Positions 35,584 through 45,659 are shown, counted from the first letter of the stretch. The stretch: 64,000 nt of DNA from Campylobacteraceae bacterium (GCA_900753405.1 CAADYZ010000019.1:124001-188000), one strand, 5' to 3'. Notes: a model not told the origin generated them from the letters alone. Program-made: numbers and translations.

Positions 35584-37029
35584 ATGGCAAAGAAGCAGAT
35601 TAGTTTTAATGCCTTCGAGATGAACTGCATCTCGCATTTAAGTCCGGGGCTTTGGCGTTACCCAAACGACAAAGCCCTTAACTACAAGGACATTGAGTAC
35701 TGGCAGCAGATCGCCAAAATCGGTGAAAAAGGCTTGTTTGACGCCATTTTCATCGCCGATGTCATCGGGGTTTATGACATTTACGGCGGTAACGACTTGG
35801 GCGCGTTGAAAACGGCGTTGCAAGTGCCAGTAAATGACCCGATGCAACTTGGGGCGGTGATGGCTGCGGTGACCGAAAACATCAGCTTTGGCATCACCTC
35901 AGGCGTGCCATTTGAGCACCCATTTCCATTTGCGCGGCGTCTTAGCACGCTTGATCACTTGACCAAAGGAAGATGCGGTTGGAACATCGTCACGGGCTAC
36001 TTGCCGAGCGCAAACCGCAATATGGGCAGCAGCGAGCTACCGCACGATGAGCGTTACGAGCTTGCGGATGAGTATATGGAGGTGGTTTATAAGCTTTTGG
36101 AGGGCAGTTGGGAGGATGACGCTGTTGTGTTAGACCGCGTCACGGGCAACTTCGCAAACCCTGCTAAAATCCACCACATCGGACACCACGGCAAGTTTTT
36201 TGATGTGCCTGGGACGCACATTTGCGAGCCAAGTCCGCAACGCACGCCTGTGCTTTTCCAAGCGGGCAACTCGCCGCGAGGGAGAAAATTTGCCGCCACT
36301 CACGCTGAGGCGATTTTCATCGCACCTCCGACAAAAGAGTATGCTAAAATCGCAGTCGGACAGATCAGAGACGCGCTTAGAGCAGCTGGACGCGACCCGA
36401 TGAGCGCGAAAATCTACCTCCTCGCAACCGTCATCACAGACGCCACAGAGGAGCTAGCACAGGCAAAATACAAAGACCTGCTAAGCTACGCAAATACCGA
36501 AGGCTCGCTTGTCATCAACTCAGGCTGGCTTGGCATCGACCTTAGCCGCTACAACCTAGACGACCGCCTCAGCAACCTGCGCTCAAACGCTATCGTAGCG
36601 CAAGTTGAGGCACTCAGCGGCTCGAAAACACCAGAAGGAGAGGAATGGACCTTGCGCGATCTCATCAAATTCACCGGCATCGGCTGCCAAGGACCAAAGA
36701 TCATCGGCTCGCCAAGCCGTGTTGCGGACATTTTAGAAGAGTTCATTGACGAAAGCGGCGCGGACGGCTTCAACTTAGCCTACGCGACAACTCCGGGGAC
36801 GATTTTGGATGTTGTGGAGTTTGTCGTGCCAGAGTTGCAAAGACGCGGACGCTACAAAGAGGCTTACGCGCCGGGCAGCTTGCGAAATAAGATGTTTGGA
36901 AAAGGTGACCGCTTAGGTAGCGAGCATATCGGCTCACTTTACCGCGTTGGCGGCGCGCGCTCAACCATCAACGACTTTGCCTCAACGGGGCGAATTCGCG
37001 GCAAAATGGAGGAGAGTTATGTTATTTAA
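35584..37029 (+). CDS. luciferase-like (LLM) flavin-dependent monooxygenase, NtaA/SnaA/DszA type
   Basis: A 481-residue member of the bacterial luciferase superfamily, subgroup of nitrilotriacetate, pristinamycin and dibenzothiophene-sulfone monooxygenases. Seen: SPGLWRYP near the start, IFIADVIGVYDIYGG, HPFPFARRLSTLDHLTKGRCGWNIVTGYLPSANRNMG (the flavin and substrate pocket section), RTPVLFQAGNSPRGRKFAATHAEAIF and a C-terminal VVEFVVPELQRRGRYKEAY. Such enzymes use FMNH2 supplied by a separate reductase and O2 to oxidise C-S or C-N compounds; the substrate here is not known and I see no flavin reductase nearby. AAGGAGAG precedes the ATG. First gene of a coupled three-gene operon. Confidence 0.88.
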   Translation: MAKKQISFNAFEMNCISHLSPGLWRYPNDKALNYKDIEYWQQIAKIGEKGLFDAIFIADVIGVYDIYGGNDLGALKTALQVPVNDPMQLGAVMAAVTENISFGITSGVPFEHPFPFARRLSTLDHLTKGRCGWNIVTGYLPSANRNMGSSELPHDERYELADEYMEVVYKLLEGSWEDDAVVLDRVTGNFANPAKIHHIGHHGKFFDVPGTHICEPSPQRTPVLFQAGNSPRGRKFAATHAEAIFIAPPTKEYAKIAVGQIRDALRAAGRDPMSAKIYLLATVITDATEELAQAKYKDLLSYANTEGSLVINSGWLGIDLSRYNLDDRLSNLRSNAIVAQVEALSGSKTPEGEEWTLRDLIKFTGIGCQGPKIIGSPSRVADILEEFIDESGADGFNLAYATTPGTILDVVEFVVPELQRRGRYKEAYAPGSLRNKMFGKGDRLGSEHIGSLYRVGGARSTINDFASTGRIRGKMEESYVI

Positions 37030-38011
37030 CGACTGCAAAAACCAAATTTGGATTTTACACGAAAATGACGAGTGGATTCCTCCTTTTAAAGAGGCGTTTG
37101 CGCGCGTTGGAGCAAGCTTTGGCGAGCTGTTTTTAAACAGCGGGCAGATCGACCTTGACCGCCCTGCGCCAAAGGGCGTTTTTTGGAGCAGACTGAGTGC
37201 GTCAAGCCACACGCGAGGACACGCATTTAGCAAAGAATTTGGGCGCGCAACGCTTGCGTGGCTTGAAAATAGTGGGCGAAGGGTTGTGAATGGAAGTTCG
37301 GTTTTAGAGCTTGAAGTGAGCAAAGTCGCGCAACATTTGGCGCTAAAAGCGGCTGGTTTTGTCGTGCCAAAGACGCGCGCGGTTTTCTCAAAAGAGGAGC
37401 TTTTTGACGCAGCTGAGGAGTTTTACGGCGAGCTAAAAGAACCCTTCATCACAAAGCACAACCAAGGCGGCAAAGGGCTTGGCGTCAAGCTTTTTGACAA
37501 CCCGCAGGAGCTAAAAAGCCAGCTTGACGAGTTTGACGACTCGGCTGACGGCGTGTTTTTGCTGCAAGAGTATGTCCGTGCAAAAGCGCCGTTCATCACG
37601 CGTGCGGAGTTTGTCGGCGGCGAGTTTTGCTACGCGGTGCGGGTGGATACGAGTGACGGAGGTTTTGAGCTTTGTCCTGCTGAGGCGTGCGACATCGACC
37701 GCGCCAAAAAGCCAAAACTTGCGGCGGCGGCGTGTTCGATCGGTGCGAAGTTTGAGATTAGAGATGAGATCACCGCGCAAACGCCGATCATCGCCTCTTT
37801 GCAAAGGTTTTTAGAGCAACACAAGGTTGAGATCGCAGGAGTTGAGTTTATCGAAAACACGCAAGGCGAAATCGTTGTGTATGACATCAACACCAACACA
37901 AACTACAACAAAGCGGTTGAAGAGGGGCTGCGCACACAAGGCAAAAAGGGCGCGGCGGACAAGGTTGTGGAGTTTTTGCTCGCACAACTTGACAAATCAA
38001 ATTCGATTTAG
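37019..38011 (+). CDS. ATP-grasp ligase (RimK/glutathione synthetase-like)
   Basis: About 330 residues. The central and C-terminal parts read as an ATP-grasp fold: KEPFITKHNQGGKGLGVKLF for the nucleotide loop, FLLQEYVRAKAPFITRAEFVGGEFCYAVRVD, and a metal-binding VEFIENTQGEIVVYDINTNTNYN near residue 300. Such enzymes join a carboxylate to an amine or thiol through an acyl phosphate. ATG 37019 is preceded by GGAGGAG and overlaps the upstream stop by 11 bases, so translation is coupled. The start of the protein (CKNQIWILH) and its last residues with the stop codon (DKSNSI) both come from dispersed elements. The substrate is unknown; the flanking monooxygenases suggest a shared small-molecule pathway. 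Confidence 0.85.
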   Translation: MLFNDCKNQIWILHENDEWIPPFKEAFARVGASFGELFLNSGQIDLDRPAPKGVFWSRLSASSHTRGHAFSKEFGRATLAWLENSGRRVVNGSSVLELEVSKVAQHLALKAAGFVVPKTRAVFSKEELFDAAEEFYGELKEPFITKHNQGGKGLGVKLFDNPQELKSQLDEFDDSADGVFLLQEYVRAKAPFITRAEFVGGEFCYAVRVDTSDGGFELCPAEACDIDRAKKPKLAAAACSIGAKFEIRDEITAQTPIIASLQRFLEQHKVEIAGVEFIENTQGEIVVYDINTNTNYNKAVEEGLRTQGKKGAADKVVEFLLAQLDKSNSI

Positions 38012-38025
38012 ACAAAGGATGAGAG

Positions 38026-39045
38026 ATGAAATTTGGATATTGGACGCCAGTTTGGGGAAGCTGGTTAAGAAACATCGACGACGACTCAACACAATGCTCG
38101 TGGGAGTATGTCAAAGACCTAGCCATTAACGCGGAGAATTTGGGCTATGTCCTAACACTCGTGCCTGAGCTTTACTTAAACGACATCAAAGGACACTCAG
38201 CGCCCGTGCTTGACGCGTGGGCAGTGGCGACAGGTTTGGCAGCGGTTACGAAAAAGATTGAAATTCTAGCCGCCCTTCGCCCGCAATACCACCCAGCCGC
38301 GCTCACCGCAAAGCAGATCGCAACCATCTCGCAAATCAGCGGCGGCAGGTTTAATGTCAATCTCGTCTCGGCGTGGTGGAAAGAGGAGGCGCGGCAGTAT
38401 GGCATCGACTTTGACGATCACGATGACCGCTACACTCTCGTGCGTGAATACACCGAAGTTTTGCGCGGTTTTTTGAGTCAAACGCCGTTTAACTACAAGG
38501 GCAAATTTTTCGAATTTAGCGGGGCTTACAACGAGCCAAAGCCTGAGACGATGCCGCTGATTTACGCTGGTGGCGAGAGTGAGACGGGCAGAGAGACGAT
38601 CGCGAATTTTGCGGACAGATATCTAATGCACGGCGGGACGGTTGAGGAGGTTGAGAGCAAAATCGCGGATATGAAAGCTAGACGCGAAAGGCTTGGCAAG
38701 TCGCCGTTTGGGGCGTTTGGGATGGCGGTTTATATCATCGTGCGTGAGAGCGAAAAAGAGGCGCAAGATGAGCTAAAAAGGATAACGACTATCAAAAACT
38801 ACGAGGATTACGCCAACTCTTACAAGGATTTTACTGGCAATTCTCAGCTTGATGTTGAAGTTAGCAAGCTTGAATACAGCGTCTCAAACCGCGGGCTTCG
38901 CTCAAACTTAGTCGGCACGGCTGAGCAGGTTGCGGAGAAAATTCACGCCTACAAAAAAGCGGGGCTTGACTTGATGATCGTGCAGTGCGCGAATGTAAAA
39001 GAAGAGCTTGAACTCATCGCAAACAAGGTTTTTCCACTAGTTTAG
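38026..39045 (+). CDS. luciferase-like (LLM) flavin-dependent monooxygenase, SfnG/SsuD type
   Basis: A 339-residue LLM enzyme most like dimethyl sulfone monooxygenase SfnG and alkanesulfonate monooxygenase SsuD. Seen: MKFGYWTPVWGSWLRNIDDD, ILAALRPQYHPAALTAKQIATISQISGGRFNVNLVSAWWKEEARQYG and PLIYAGGESETGRETIANFADRYLMHGGT. These enzymes split C-S bonds using FMNH2 and O2 to release sulfite or sulfinate. The gene starts 14 bases after the ATP-grasp gene behind AAAGGATGAG. With the first LLM gene it suggests oxidative handling of an organosulfur or similar compound, unusual in a microaerobe. This is inference from family only. Confidence 0.87.
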   Translation: MKFGYWTPVWGSWLRNIDDDSTQCSWEYVKDLAINAENLGYVLTLVPELYLNDIKGHSAPVLDAWAVATGLAAVTKKIEILAALRPQYHPAALTAKQIATISQISGGRFNVNLVSAWWKEEARQYGIDFDDHDDRYTLVREYTEVLRGFLSQTPFNYKGKFFEFSGAYNEPKPETMPLIYAGGESETGRETIANFADRYLMHGGTVEEVESKIADMKARRERLGKSPFGAFGMAVYIIVRESEKEAQDELKRITTIKNYEDYANSYKDFTGNSQLDVEVSKLEYSVSNRGLRSNLVGTAEQVAEKIHAYKKAGLDLMIVQCANVKEELELIANKVFPLV

Positions 39046-39050
39046 GCTAG

Positions 39051-39090
39051 TCAAATTCGGTTTTTGCAAATTTGCTTAAACCGAATTTGA
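39051..39090. repeat. paired dispersed elements forming a hairpin after the monooxygenase operon
   Basis: TCAAATTCGGTTT pairs over 13 bp with AAACCGAATTTGA around a 14-base loop, beginning 6 bases after the stop. Confidence 0.85.
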
Positions 39091-39116
39091 AACAATTTTT
39101 TTCGGGCAAGCGGGTG

Positions 39117-40892
39117 ATGAAAGCGGTTTTTGGCAAATTTGTTTATGAGGATTTGGCGTTTTGTTTGGAGGCGTTTAACCTAAAAGAGAGTGAAAAACTC
39201 TTTGAGAAAATCGAACAGCTAAGAGGCGAGTTTTATTTTCTCGGTTATGTGAAGTATGAGTTTTACCGCTATTTAGTTGATAAAGATTATCAAAGCGATG
39301 AGCCGTTTGCCTTCTTTTACGCCTTTAAAAAACGCGCCCCTTTTACGCCGCAAAAGAAGGACGACGACGCCTTTTTACCGCGAATTTGCAAAAAGCTTGA
39401 CAACGCGGCTTACAAACGCGGTTTTGACGCAGTCAAAGAGGTGTTAAAACGCGGACAAAGCTACCAAGTAAATCTCACTTCCGCGTTTTCGTTTGAGACA
39501 AGTTTAGACGAGTGGCAGCTTTTTTGTACGCTTGCAAACAGGCAAAATACGCCTTTTAAAGCCTTTTTGCAAAACAAATACCTAAGCCTGCTTTCATTCT
39601 CGCCAGAACTTTTTTTCAAAACCAACCGCCGTAAGATCACCACAAAGCCGATGAAAGGCACAATAAGTCGCGGCAAAAACAAAAAAGAGGACGAGCGGTT
39701 GAAGAAATTTTTGCAAAATGACGCAAAAAATCGCAGCGAGAATTTGATGATTGTTGATCTTTTGCGAAATGACTTAGCCAAAATTTGCGAACCTCACACG
39801 CAAAAAACTAGACTTTTTGAAATCTCAACTTACAAAACGCTTCACCAAATGACCTCGACAGTCAAAGCCAAACTGCGACCAAACACTACGCTTTTTGAGA
39901 TTTTTAGCGCACTTTTCCCTTGTGGATCAATCACTGGCGCGCCAAAAATTGAGACGATGAAGATCATAAACTCACTAGAAGAAGGCGAACGCGGAGTGTA
40001 TTGCGGGGCGATCGGCGTGATACACGGCAAGAGGAGTAAATTCAGCGTAGCCATCCGCACGCTTCAAAGAAGAGCAGGCGAGAGCGAGTTTAGCTGTCAA
40101 GTTGGTAGCGGACTTGTTTATGAGTCGGATTTTGAGGGTGAGTTTGAAGAATTAAAGCTTAAAGCCAAATTTGTAACGGGCGGCGAATTTGAGATTTTTG
40201 AGACGATGCGGTGCGAAAATGGGGCGATTTTGTTTTTCAAAGAACATCTCTTGCGGCTGCTAAAAAGCGGCGAGCATTTTGGCTTTGACACAACGCAAAT
40301 TCGCCAAAATTTTAGCGACATTCTAGCCATAAACGCGGTTTATGCGGGCTTTGAAGGGCTTGGTTTAAAGCAGGTTAATGACGAGATTTTCAAAAATTTC
40401 AACCAAAGCGTTTGGCAAAAACACAACCTCAAAACTCCACTTTCACGCTGCGTTGTCAAACTCAGCCTAGCTAAAACGGGCGGTTTTAGGCTGGACTTTT
40501 TTCCGCTAAATGACGCTGCTAGCGACTACTTGATTTTAGCTAAAAGCGCGCTTAATTCGCATTCAGACAACCTTTTTCACAAAACCACGCGGCGAAGTTT
40601 TTATGAAAAGCACAGCCTGTGGCGTAGCGGAGCGTGTTTTGATGTGGCGTTTTTTAACGAAAAAAATGAACTTTGCGAAGGCAGCCGCTCAAACCTCATT
40701 CTCAAAAAGGGCGAAAATTTCTACACTCCGCCTCTTGCAAGCGGACTTTTAGCGGGCGTTTTTAGGCAGTTTTTGCTCACTCTTGGAGTCGTTAGCGAGG
40801 CAGTTTTAACAAAAAACGACCTTTTTTGCAACGAAATTTACGCCATCAACTCCGTGCGAGGCGTGCAAAAACTAAGGCTTAAAAATGAGTAA
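39117..40892 (+). CDS. pabBC: bifunctional aminodeoxychorismate synthase component I / aminodeoxychorismate lyase
   Basis: About 591 residues. Residues 1 to about 370 are PabB-type chorismate-using enzyme: RGQSYQVNLTSAFSFE, SFSPELFFK, KPMKGTISRGKNKKEDERL, LMIVDLLRNDLAKI, ALFPCGSITGAPKIETMKII and YCGAIGVI. The rest (from FEIFETMRCENGAILFFKEHLLRL) is a class IV PLP fold lyase, PabC, ending with the EGSRSNLI and PPLASGLLAGVFRQFLL motifs. Together they make 4-aminobenzoate for folate from chorismate with the pabA product. ATG 39117 follows a GC-rich AAGCGGG; the frame runs further upstream only into repeat sequence. It overlaps pabA by 8 bases. Confidence 0.9.
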   Translation: MKAVFGKFVYEDLAFCLEAFNLKESEKLFEKIEQLRGEFYFLGYVKYEFYRYLVDKDYQSDEPFAFFYAFKKRAPFTPQKKDDDAFLPRICKKLDNAAYKRGFDAVKEVLKRGQSYQVNLTSAFSFETSLDEWQLFCTLANRQNTPFKAFLQNKYLSLLSFSPELFFKTNRRKITTKPMKGTISRGKNKKEDERLKKFLQNDAKNRSENLMIVDLLRNDLAKICEPHTQKTRLFEISTYKTLHQMTSTVKAKLRPNTTLFEIFSALFPCGSITGAPKIETMKIINSLEEGERGVYCGAIGVIHGKRSKFSVAIRTLQRRAGESEFSCQVGSGLVYESDFEGEFEELKLKAKFVTGGEFEIFETMRCENGAILFFKEHLLRLLKSGEHFGFDTTQIRQNFSDILAINAVYAGFEGLGLKQVNDEIFKNFNQSVWQKHNLKTPLSRCVVKLSLAKTGGFRLDFFPLNDAASDYLILAKSALNSHSDNLFHKTTRRSFYEKHSLWRSGACFDVAFFNEKNELCEGSRSNLILKKGENFYTPPLASGLLAGVFRQFLLTLGVVSEAVLTKNDLFCNEIYAINSVRGVQKLRLKNE

Positions 40893-41454
40893 AAAAATCC
40901 TCTTCATCGACAATTACGACTCGTTTTCTTACACGATTGTGATGTATTTCAAAGAGCTTGGCTTTGAGTGCAAAGTGGTGAAAAATGACGATTTTACCAG
41001 CGTTTGCGAGCTTGACGCGTTTGACTTTACGCACTTAGTTCTCTCGCCCGGACCAAACGCCCCGCAAGACGCCCCGCTTTGCATCAACGCACTCAAACGC
41101 TACCGCAAAAGCAAGAAAATTTTAGGAATTTGCCTAGGACACCAGTGCATCGCCCACGCATTTGGCGGGCAAGTCGTGCAACAAAGTGCGCCAACTCACG
41201 CCAAAATTGTCAAAATTTCGTGCAAAAACAAAGGCATTTTTCGCGGCTTGCCAAAGCGGTTTAAAGTCTGCCTTTACAACTCGTTGTGTGTCGGCAAGAC
41301 TGGCGAAAAGCTCCGCGTTTTGGCGACTGACGAGGCGGGACGAGTGATGGCGTTGCGGCACAAAAAACACCAAATTTACGGCGTGCAGTTTCACCCAGAA
41401 GCGATTTTAAGCCAAAACGGCAAGAGGATTTTGGCGAATTTTATGGCACTTTGA
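40885..41454 (+). CDS. pabA: aminodeoxychorismate/anthranilate synthase glutamine amidotransferase
   Basis: A 189-residue class I glutamine amidotransferase. The nucleophile Cys lies in ILGICLGHQCIAHAFGG, with the His-Glu pair in GVQFHPEAIL; the oxyanion strand reads LSPGPNAPQDAP. It supplies ammonia from glutamine to PabB. The overlap with pabBC on the same strand argues for the folate role, though such subunits may also serve tryptophan synthesis. Confidence 0.9.
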   Translation: MSKKILFIDNYDSFSYTIVMYFKELGFECKVVKNDDFTSVCELDAFDFTHLVLSPGPNAPQDAPLCINALKRYRKSKKILGICLGHQCIAHAFGGQVVQQSAPTHAKIVKISCKNKGIFRGLPKRFKVCLYNSLCVGKTGEKLRVLATDEAGRVMALRHKKHQIYGVQFHPEAILSQNGKRILANFMAL

Positions 41455-41458
41455 AGGC

Positions 41459-41767
41459 AAATTTGGTTGTTGCAACCTGTCAAAACCAAATTTGACTTCA
41501 CGGCTAGCGTTGTTAAAACCAAATTCGATTTTTGCAGTTTGTGTTTTGTCAAAATCAAATTTTAACCAAATGCGAGTTTAGAAATTTTAGCGCTAAATTC
41601 GGTTTTTGCAAATTGGCTAAATCAAATTTGATTTGCAAACTGGTTTAGTTTTTGTAGATTCGAAGTAAAAATCTCGGCGTTTTGGCGGTGAGTCAAATTC
41701 GATTTTAACAACCTGTCAAAACCGAATTTGACTTTCACAGCTCGCGTTGTCAAAACTAAAATTTAAC
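41459..41767. repeat. cluster of dispersed palindromic elements with a duplicated 47-base module
   Basis: The 397-base gap between pabA and lysC holds at least eight copies in both orientations. A module starting AACCTGTCAAAACC occurs at 41474-41520 and again at 41710-41756 with about four substitutions and one indel. Paired copies can form hairpins at 41458-41494 (11 bp) and 41693-41731 (14 positions, one mismatch). I see no gene or RNA in the rest of the gap, 41768-41851. Confidence 0.8.
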
Positions 41768-41851
41768 TCCGCCGCGCCGCCGCAGCCGCTCAAAAGCCGT
41801 CTCAAACGACAGCGCTCAAAACGCAACCGCCAACGCCAAAAACCGCTGCGG

Positions 41852-43048
41852 TTACGCTAGATTATAAGCCTTGTGAAGGACTCTGACCGCCAACTCGCCA
41901 TACTTGCTCGCAACAATCATCGAAATCTTAATCTCGCTCGTTGAGATCATCTGAATGTTGATCCCCTCAGCCGCAAGCGCGCTAAAAGCCGTGCTAGCAA
42001 CGCCGCTGTGACTCTTCATCCCAACGCCGACTACACTTACTTTGACAACATCTTTGTCAAACTCAACGCTTTTTGCCGCACTCTCGACGATCTCTCTGGC
42101 TTCCTCCATCTCATTTTCAGGCACGGTAAAGCCCAAACTTGTCGTGCCGTCCTCGCGGCTTGTGTTTTGGATGATCATATCAACATTGATATTCTTTTGC
42201 GCGAGCTTACGGAAGATCTCCGCCGCCACGCCGGGGCGATCCACCACGCCACGCAAAGTCACCCTTGCTTGATTTTTATCAAGCGCAATCCCGCTGATCA
42301 AAACTGCTTCCATATTATTCTCTCCTGTGATTAAAGTCCCTTCATTTCGGTTAAAACTGCTTCGCGTGACGAGATTGACATTCAACTTTTTCGCCATCTC
42401 AACACTTCTGTTTTGCAACACTTTCGCCCCCATACTCGCAAGCTCCAACATCTCCTCATAGCTGATTTTGTCAAGCTTGCGCGCCTGCGGTTCGATCCGC
42501 GGATCGGTTGTATAGACCCCATCTACATCGGTGTAAATCTCGCATAAGTCCGCCTTCAACGCACCAGCTAAGGCAACCGCGCTTAGGTCGCTCCCGCCGC
42601 GTCCGAGCGTGGTGATCCGCCCGTCTTTATCCACCCCTTGAAAACCAGCGACAACAACGACATTTCCGCCCTCTAACTCCTCGCGCAAACGGCGAGTGTC
42701 GATCTCCTCGATGCGCGCCTTCGTCCAAACCGAGTCGGTGATGATCCCAGCGCCCCTGCCGCTTAGTGCCACAGCTGGACAACCCTTGCTTTGCAACGCG
42801 ATGGCAAGAAGCGAGCTTGTGATCCTCTCGCCGCTGCTTAAAAGCATATCCATCTGCGGCGTTTGCGGCTCGCTGCCAGCGAAAAACTCCGCCCATTCGA
42901 TAAGCTGATTTGTCACGCCACTCATCGCCGAAACCACGACCACTACGCTGTTTCCAGCCTCCACGCACTCTTTTACTCTTTTTGCGACTTCCTCGATCCT
43001 ATGGACATCGCCCATACTCGTCCCGCCATATTTTTGCACAATTAGCAT
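41852..43048 (-). CDS. lysC: aspartate kinase
   Basis: A 398-residue aspartokinase, first step of lysine, threonine and methionine synthesis. The kinase domain starts MLIVQKYGGTSMGD and includes SSGERITSSLLA and TLGRGGSDLSAVALA; two ACT regulatory domains follow from residue about 260 (RVTLRGVVDRPGVAAEIFRKL and VSVVGVGMKSHSGVASTAFSAL). I start it at ATG 43048 because AAGGGGCG lies before it; the frame extends 13 codons further without support. Feedback inhibition through the ACT domains is expected from the family. Confidence 0.95.
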   Translation of the reverse strand: MLIVQKYGGTSMGDVHRIEEVAKRVKECVEAGNSVVVVVSAMSGVTNQLIEWAEFFAGSEPQTPQMDMLLSSGERITSSLLAIALQSKGCPAVALSGRGAGIITDSVWTKARIEEIDTRRLREELEGGNVVVVAGFQGVDKDGRITTLGRGGSDLSAVALAGALKADLCEIYTDVDGVYTTDPRIEPQARKLDKISYEEMLELASMGAKVLQNRSVEMAKKLNVNLVTRSSFNRNEGTLITGENNMEAVLISGIALDKNQARVTLRGVVDRPGVAAEIFRKLAQKNINVDMIIQNTSREDGTTSLGFTVPENEMEEAREIVESAAKSVEFDKDVVKVSVVGVGMKSHSGVASTAFSALAAEGINIQMISTSEIKISMIVASKYGELAVRVLHKAYNLA

Positions 43049-43082
43049 CTTCGCCCCTTTTGCAGATTTACCAAACAGCGTT

Positions 43083-43100
43083 GTCAAAACCGAATTTGAC
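43083..43100. repeat. dispersed palindromic element between alaS and lysC
   Basis: GTCAAAACCGAATTTGAC, 18-base form with core GAATTT, lying in the 67-base gap after the alaS stop. Confidence 0.8.
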
Positions 43101-43115
43101 TTGCCGCCCGCGTTT

Positions 43116-45659
43116 TTAACCTAAAACCGACTTTAACTTAACCAAAACCGCCGTGAATGCCTCGTTTAGCTTGCTTGCATCCTTGCCGCCAGCAGTCGCA
43201 AAGTCCGCGCGCCCGCCACCGCCACCGCCAGTGACCGAAGTGGCGAGTTTAACTAACTCAGCCGCATTCACCTCGCTTCCCTTGACGCCGCACGCAAAGT
43301 TGATCTTGCCTTCATTGACGCTTGCGAGGAAGATGACGATTTTGTCAAATTCGTTTTTGACAGAGTCGATTTTAGCTTTGATGTCGCCGTCCAATTCGCT
43401 AACAACAACCTTCACGCCGCCAAACTCGTCAAACGCAAGTTTTTTGACATTTTGTCTTTCGCTCATCTTCTGCTTAGCAGCCGCCAACTCCTCTTTTAGC
43501 TTTTTGATCCCAAGCAGCGGGTCTAAGCCTTTAAACTGCCCGCGAATTTGCGCCAACTCTTCACGCATCTTCACGCCCAAACTCACCGCCGCTGAGGCAC
43601 AAACCGCTTCGATCCTCCTCACACCCGCGCTCACGCCGCTCTCTTTTGTGATGTAAAACGCGCCGATTTCCGAGAGGTTTTCAACATGCGTCCCGCCGCA
43701 AAACTCCTTGCTCTCACCAAGAGTGACAACGCGCACAAACTCGCCGTATTTCTCGCCAAAAAGCGCAGTCGCACCGCACTTTTGCGCCTCTTGCAACGCC
43801 ATCACCTCAACCTTCGCACTCACCCCGCTTGCAACCCACGAATTCACAAGCTCTTCAACGCGGCTCACCTCCTCAGAAGTCAGCATTCTTGGGAAGTTGA
43901 AGTCAAAGCGAAGCTTGTCTGCCTCAACTGCACTTCCCGCTTGCGAAACGCTCTCGCCAAGTGTGAGTTTGAGCGCTTTTTGCAGTAGGTGAGTCGCGCT
44001 GTGATGTCTTCTAACTTGCAGTCTTCGCCCCTCGTCAATGCTCGCTTTGACGACCTCACCTTCGCGCAAATTCGCGCCAAAAACTGCGCTTAAATTCAGC
44101 CCAAAAAACTTCTTCGTCTCGCTCACAGTCGCATTCCCCAAAACGCCAGTGTCGCCGCACTGCCCGCCGCTTTGAGCGTAAAACGGCGTCTTATCTAACA
44201 TCACAAACCCGCTGCCGACAAGATGTTTGGTTTGTTTGAAATTCTCGTCTAAAAGGGCTAAAATTTTGCTCTCGCAACTAGTCGTTGTGTAGCCAACAAA
44301 CTCATTTTCACCAAATTTTTCGAGCAACGCTTTGAAATCTCCTTCAACAACCGCTTCGTCTCCGCTGCCTTTCCAGCTAGCCTTCGCGCGGCTTTTTTGC
44401 TCACGCATAAGCTCGTCAAACCGCGCTTCATCCACTCCCAAGCCCTTCTCACGCAACATATCAGTCGTTAGATCAAGTGGAAAGCCGTAAGTGTCGTAAA
44501 GCTTGAAAGCGACATCTGCACTAAAACTCGTGTTTTGCGTGCGCTCCAACTCCTTGTAAAAAAGCTCGATCCCAGCGCTAATCGTTAGGTAAAACCGCTT
44601 CTCTTCGGCTAAAATTTGCTCTTTTACGGCGGCGATCTTCTCGTTTAGATAAGTGTAATGCCCACCCATCAACTCCGCGACTTTGTCCGCCAAACGCCAC
44701 ATAAACGGCTCTTTCAAGCCAAGAAGATACCCGTGTCGAACCGCGCGGCGCAAAATTCGCCTCAAAACATACCCGCGTCCCTCTTTGTCAAAGCCAACGC
44801 CTTGTGCGAGCAAGAAGACGACCGAGCGGATGTGGTCGGCGATGACGCGGTAGCTCGCTCCGCTTTCATATTCATACGGCTTGCCGCAAAGCCTCGCAAC
44901 TTCGTTAATCAACGGCATAAACAGCGAGCTGTCGTAGTTACTAAACTTGCCTTCTAAAATCGCCGTCACGCGCTCCAAGCCCATCCCCGTGTCGATGCTA
45001 GGTTTTGGAAGCGGCGAAAGCGTGCCGTCAGCCGCTCTTTCATACTGCATAAACACGAGATTCCAAATCTCCAAAAAGCGATCCCCGTCTCCGCCCATTT
45101 TATCCTCAGGGCTGTGGAAATGCTCCTCACCTTGGTCGTAGAAAATCTCGCTGCACGGACCAGTCGGACCAGTCGGTCCCATCGCCCAAAAGTTGTCGTG
45201 GTCGCCAAAGCGGTAGATGTGGCTCTTCTGCACTCGTTGCGACCAAATCTCATACGCCTCGTCGTCGCTTTCATGCACGGTGACATAAAGCTTTTGCTCA
45301 GGCAGTTTCAAAACCTGTGTCACAAACTCCCACGCGTAGGCGATCGCCTCTTTTTTGAAATACTCGCCAAAGCTAAAATTCCCCAACATCTCAAAAAATG
45401 TGTGGTGGCGCGCGGTGTAGCCGACATTGTCAAGGTCGTTGTGCTTGCCGCCTGCGCGAATGCAGGTTTGACAGCTTGTGCGGATCGGCGGGTTTGGGCG
45501 TGGGACTGCGCCGGTGAAGATGTTCTTAAACGGCACCATTCCAGCGTTGGTAAAAAGCAGTGTTGCGTCCTCAGGCACGAGCGGCGCACTCTGTATAACC
45601 TCGTGTCCTTTGCTCTTAAAAAACTCCAAAAAAGCAGCTCTTACATCGATCTTTTGCAT
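43116..45659 (-). CDS. alaS: alanyl-tRNA synthetase
   Basis: An 847-residue class II synthetase: catalytic core starting with [38 protein letters not shown], editing domain with [14 protein letters not shown] and CGGTHVENL zinc-binding motifs, and a C-terminal C-Ala domain ending [21 protein letters not shown]. Length is normal. The start follows a TGAGGAAAAT site. A part copy of the dispersed element (43344-43361) is read in frame as SVKNEFDK in the C-terminal domain. Confidence 0.97.
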   Translation of the reverse strand: MQKIDVRAAFLEFFKSKGHEVIQSAPLVPEDATLLFTNAGMVPFKNIFTGAVPRPNPPIRTSCQTCIRAGGKHNDLDNVGYTARHHTFFEMLGNFSFGEYFKKEAIAYAWEFVTQVLKLPEQKLYVTVHESDDEAYEIWSQRVQKSHIYRFGDHDNFWAMGPTGPTGPCSEIFYDQGEEHFHSPEDKMGGDGDRFLEIWNLVFMQYERAADGTLSPLPKPSIDTGMGLERVTAILEGKFSNYDSSLFMPLINEVARLCGKPYEYESGASYRVIADHIRSVVFLLAQGVGFDKEGRGYVLRRILRRAVRHGYLLGLKEPFMWRLADKVAELMGGHYTYLNEKIAAVKEQILAEEKRFYLTISAGIELFYKELERTQNTSFSADVAFKLYDTYGFPLDLTTDMLREKGLGVDEARFDELMREQKSRAKASWKGSGDEAVVEGDFKALLEKFGENEFVGYTTTSCESKILALLDENFKQTKHLVGSGFVMLDKTPFYAQSGGQCGDTGVLGNATVSETKKFFGLNLSAVFGANLREGEVVKASIDEGRRLQVRRHHSATHLLQKALKLTLGESVSQAGSAVEADKLRFDFNFPRMLTSEEVSRVEELVNSWVASGVSAKVEVMALQEAQKCGATALFGEKYGEFVRVVTLGESKEFCGGTHVENLSEIGAFYITKESGVSAGVRRIEAVCASAAVSLGVKMREELAQIRGQFKGLDPLLGIKKLKEELAAAKQKMSERQNVKKLAFDEFGGVKVVVSELDGDIKAKIDSVKNEFDKIVIFLASVNEGKINFACGVKGSEVNAAELVKLATSVTGGGGGGRADFATAGGKDASKLNEAFTAVLVKLKSVLG

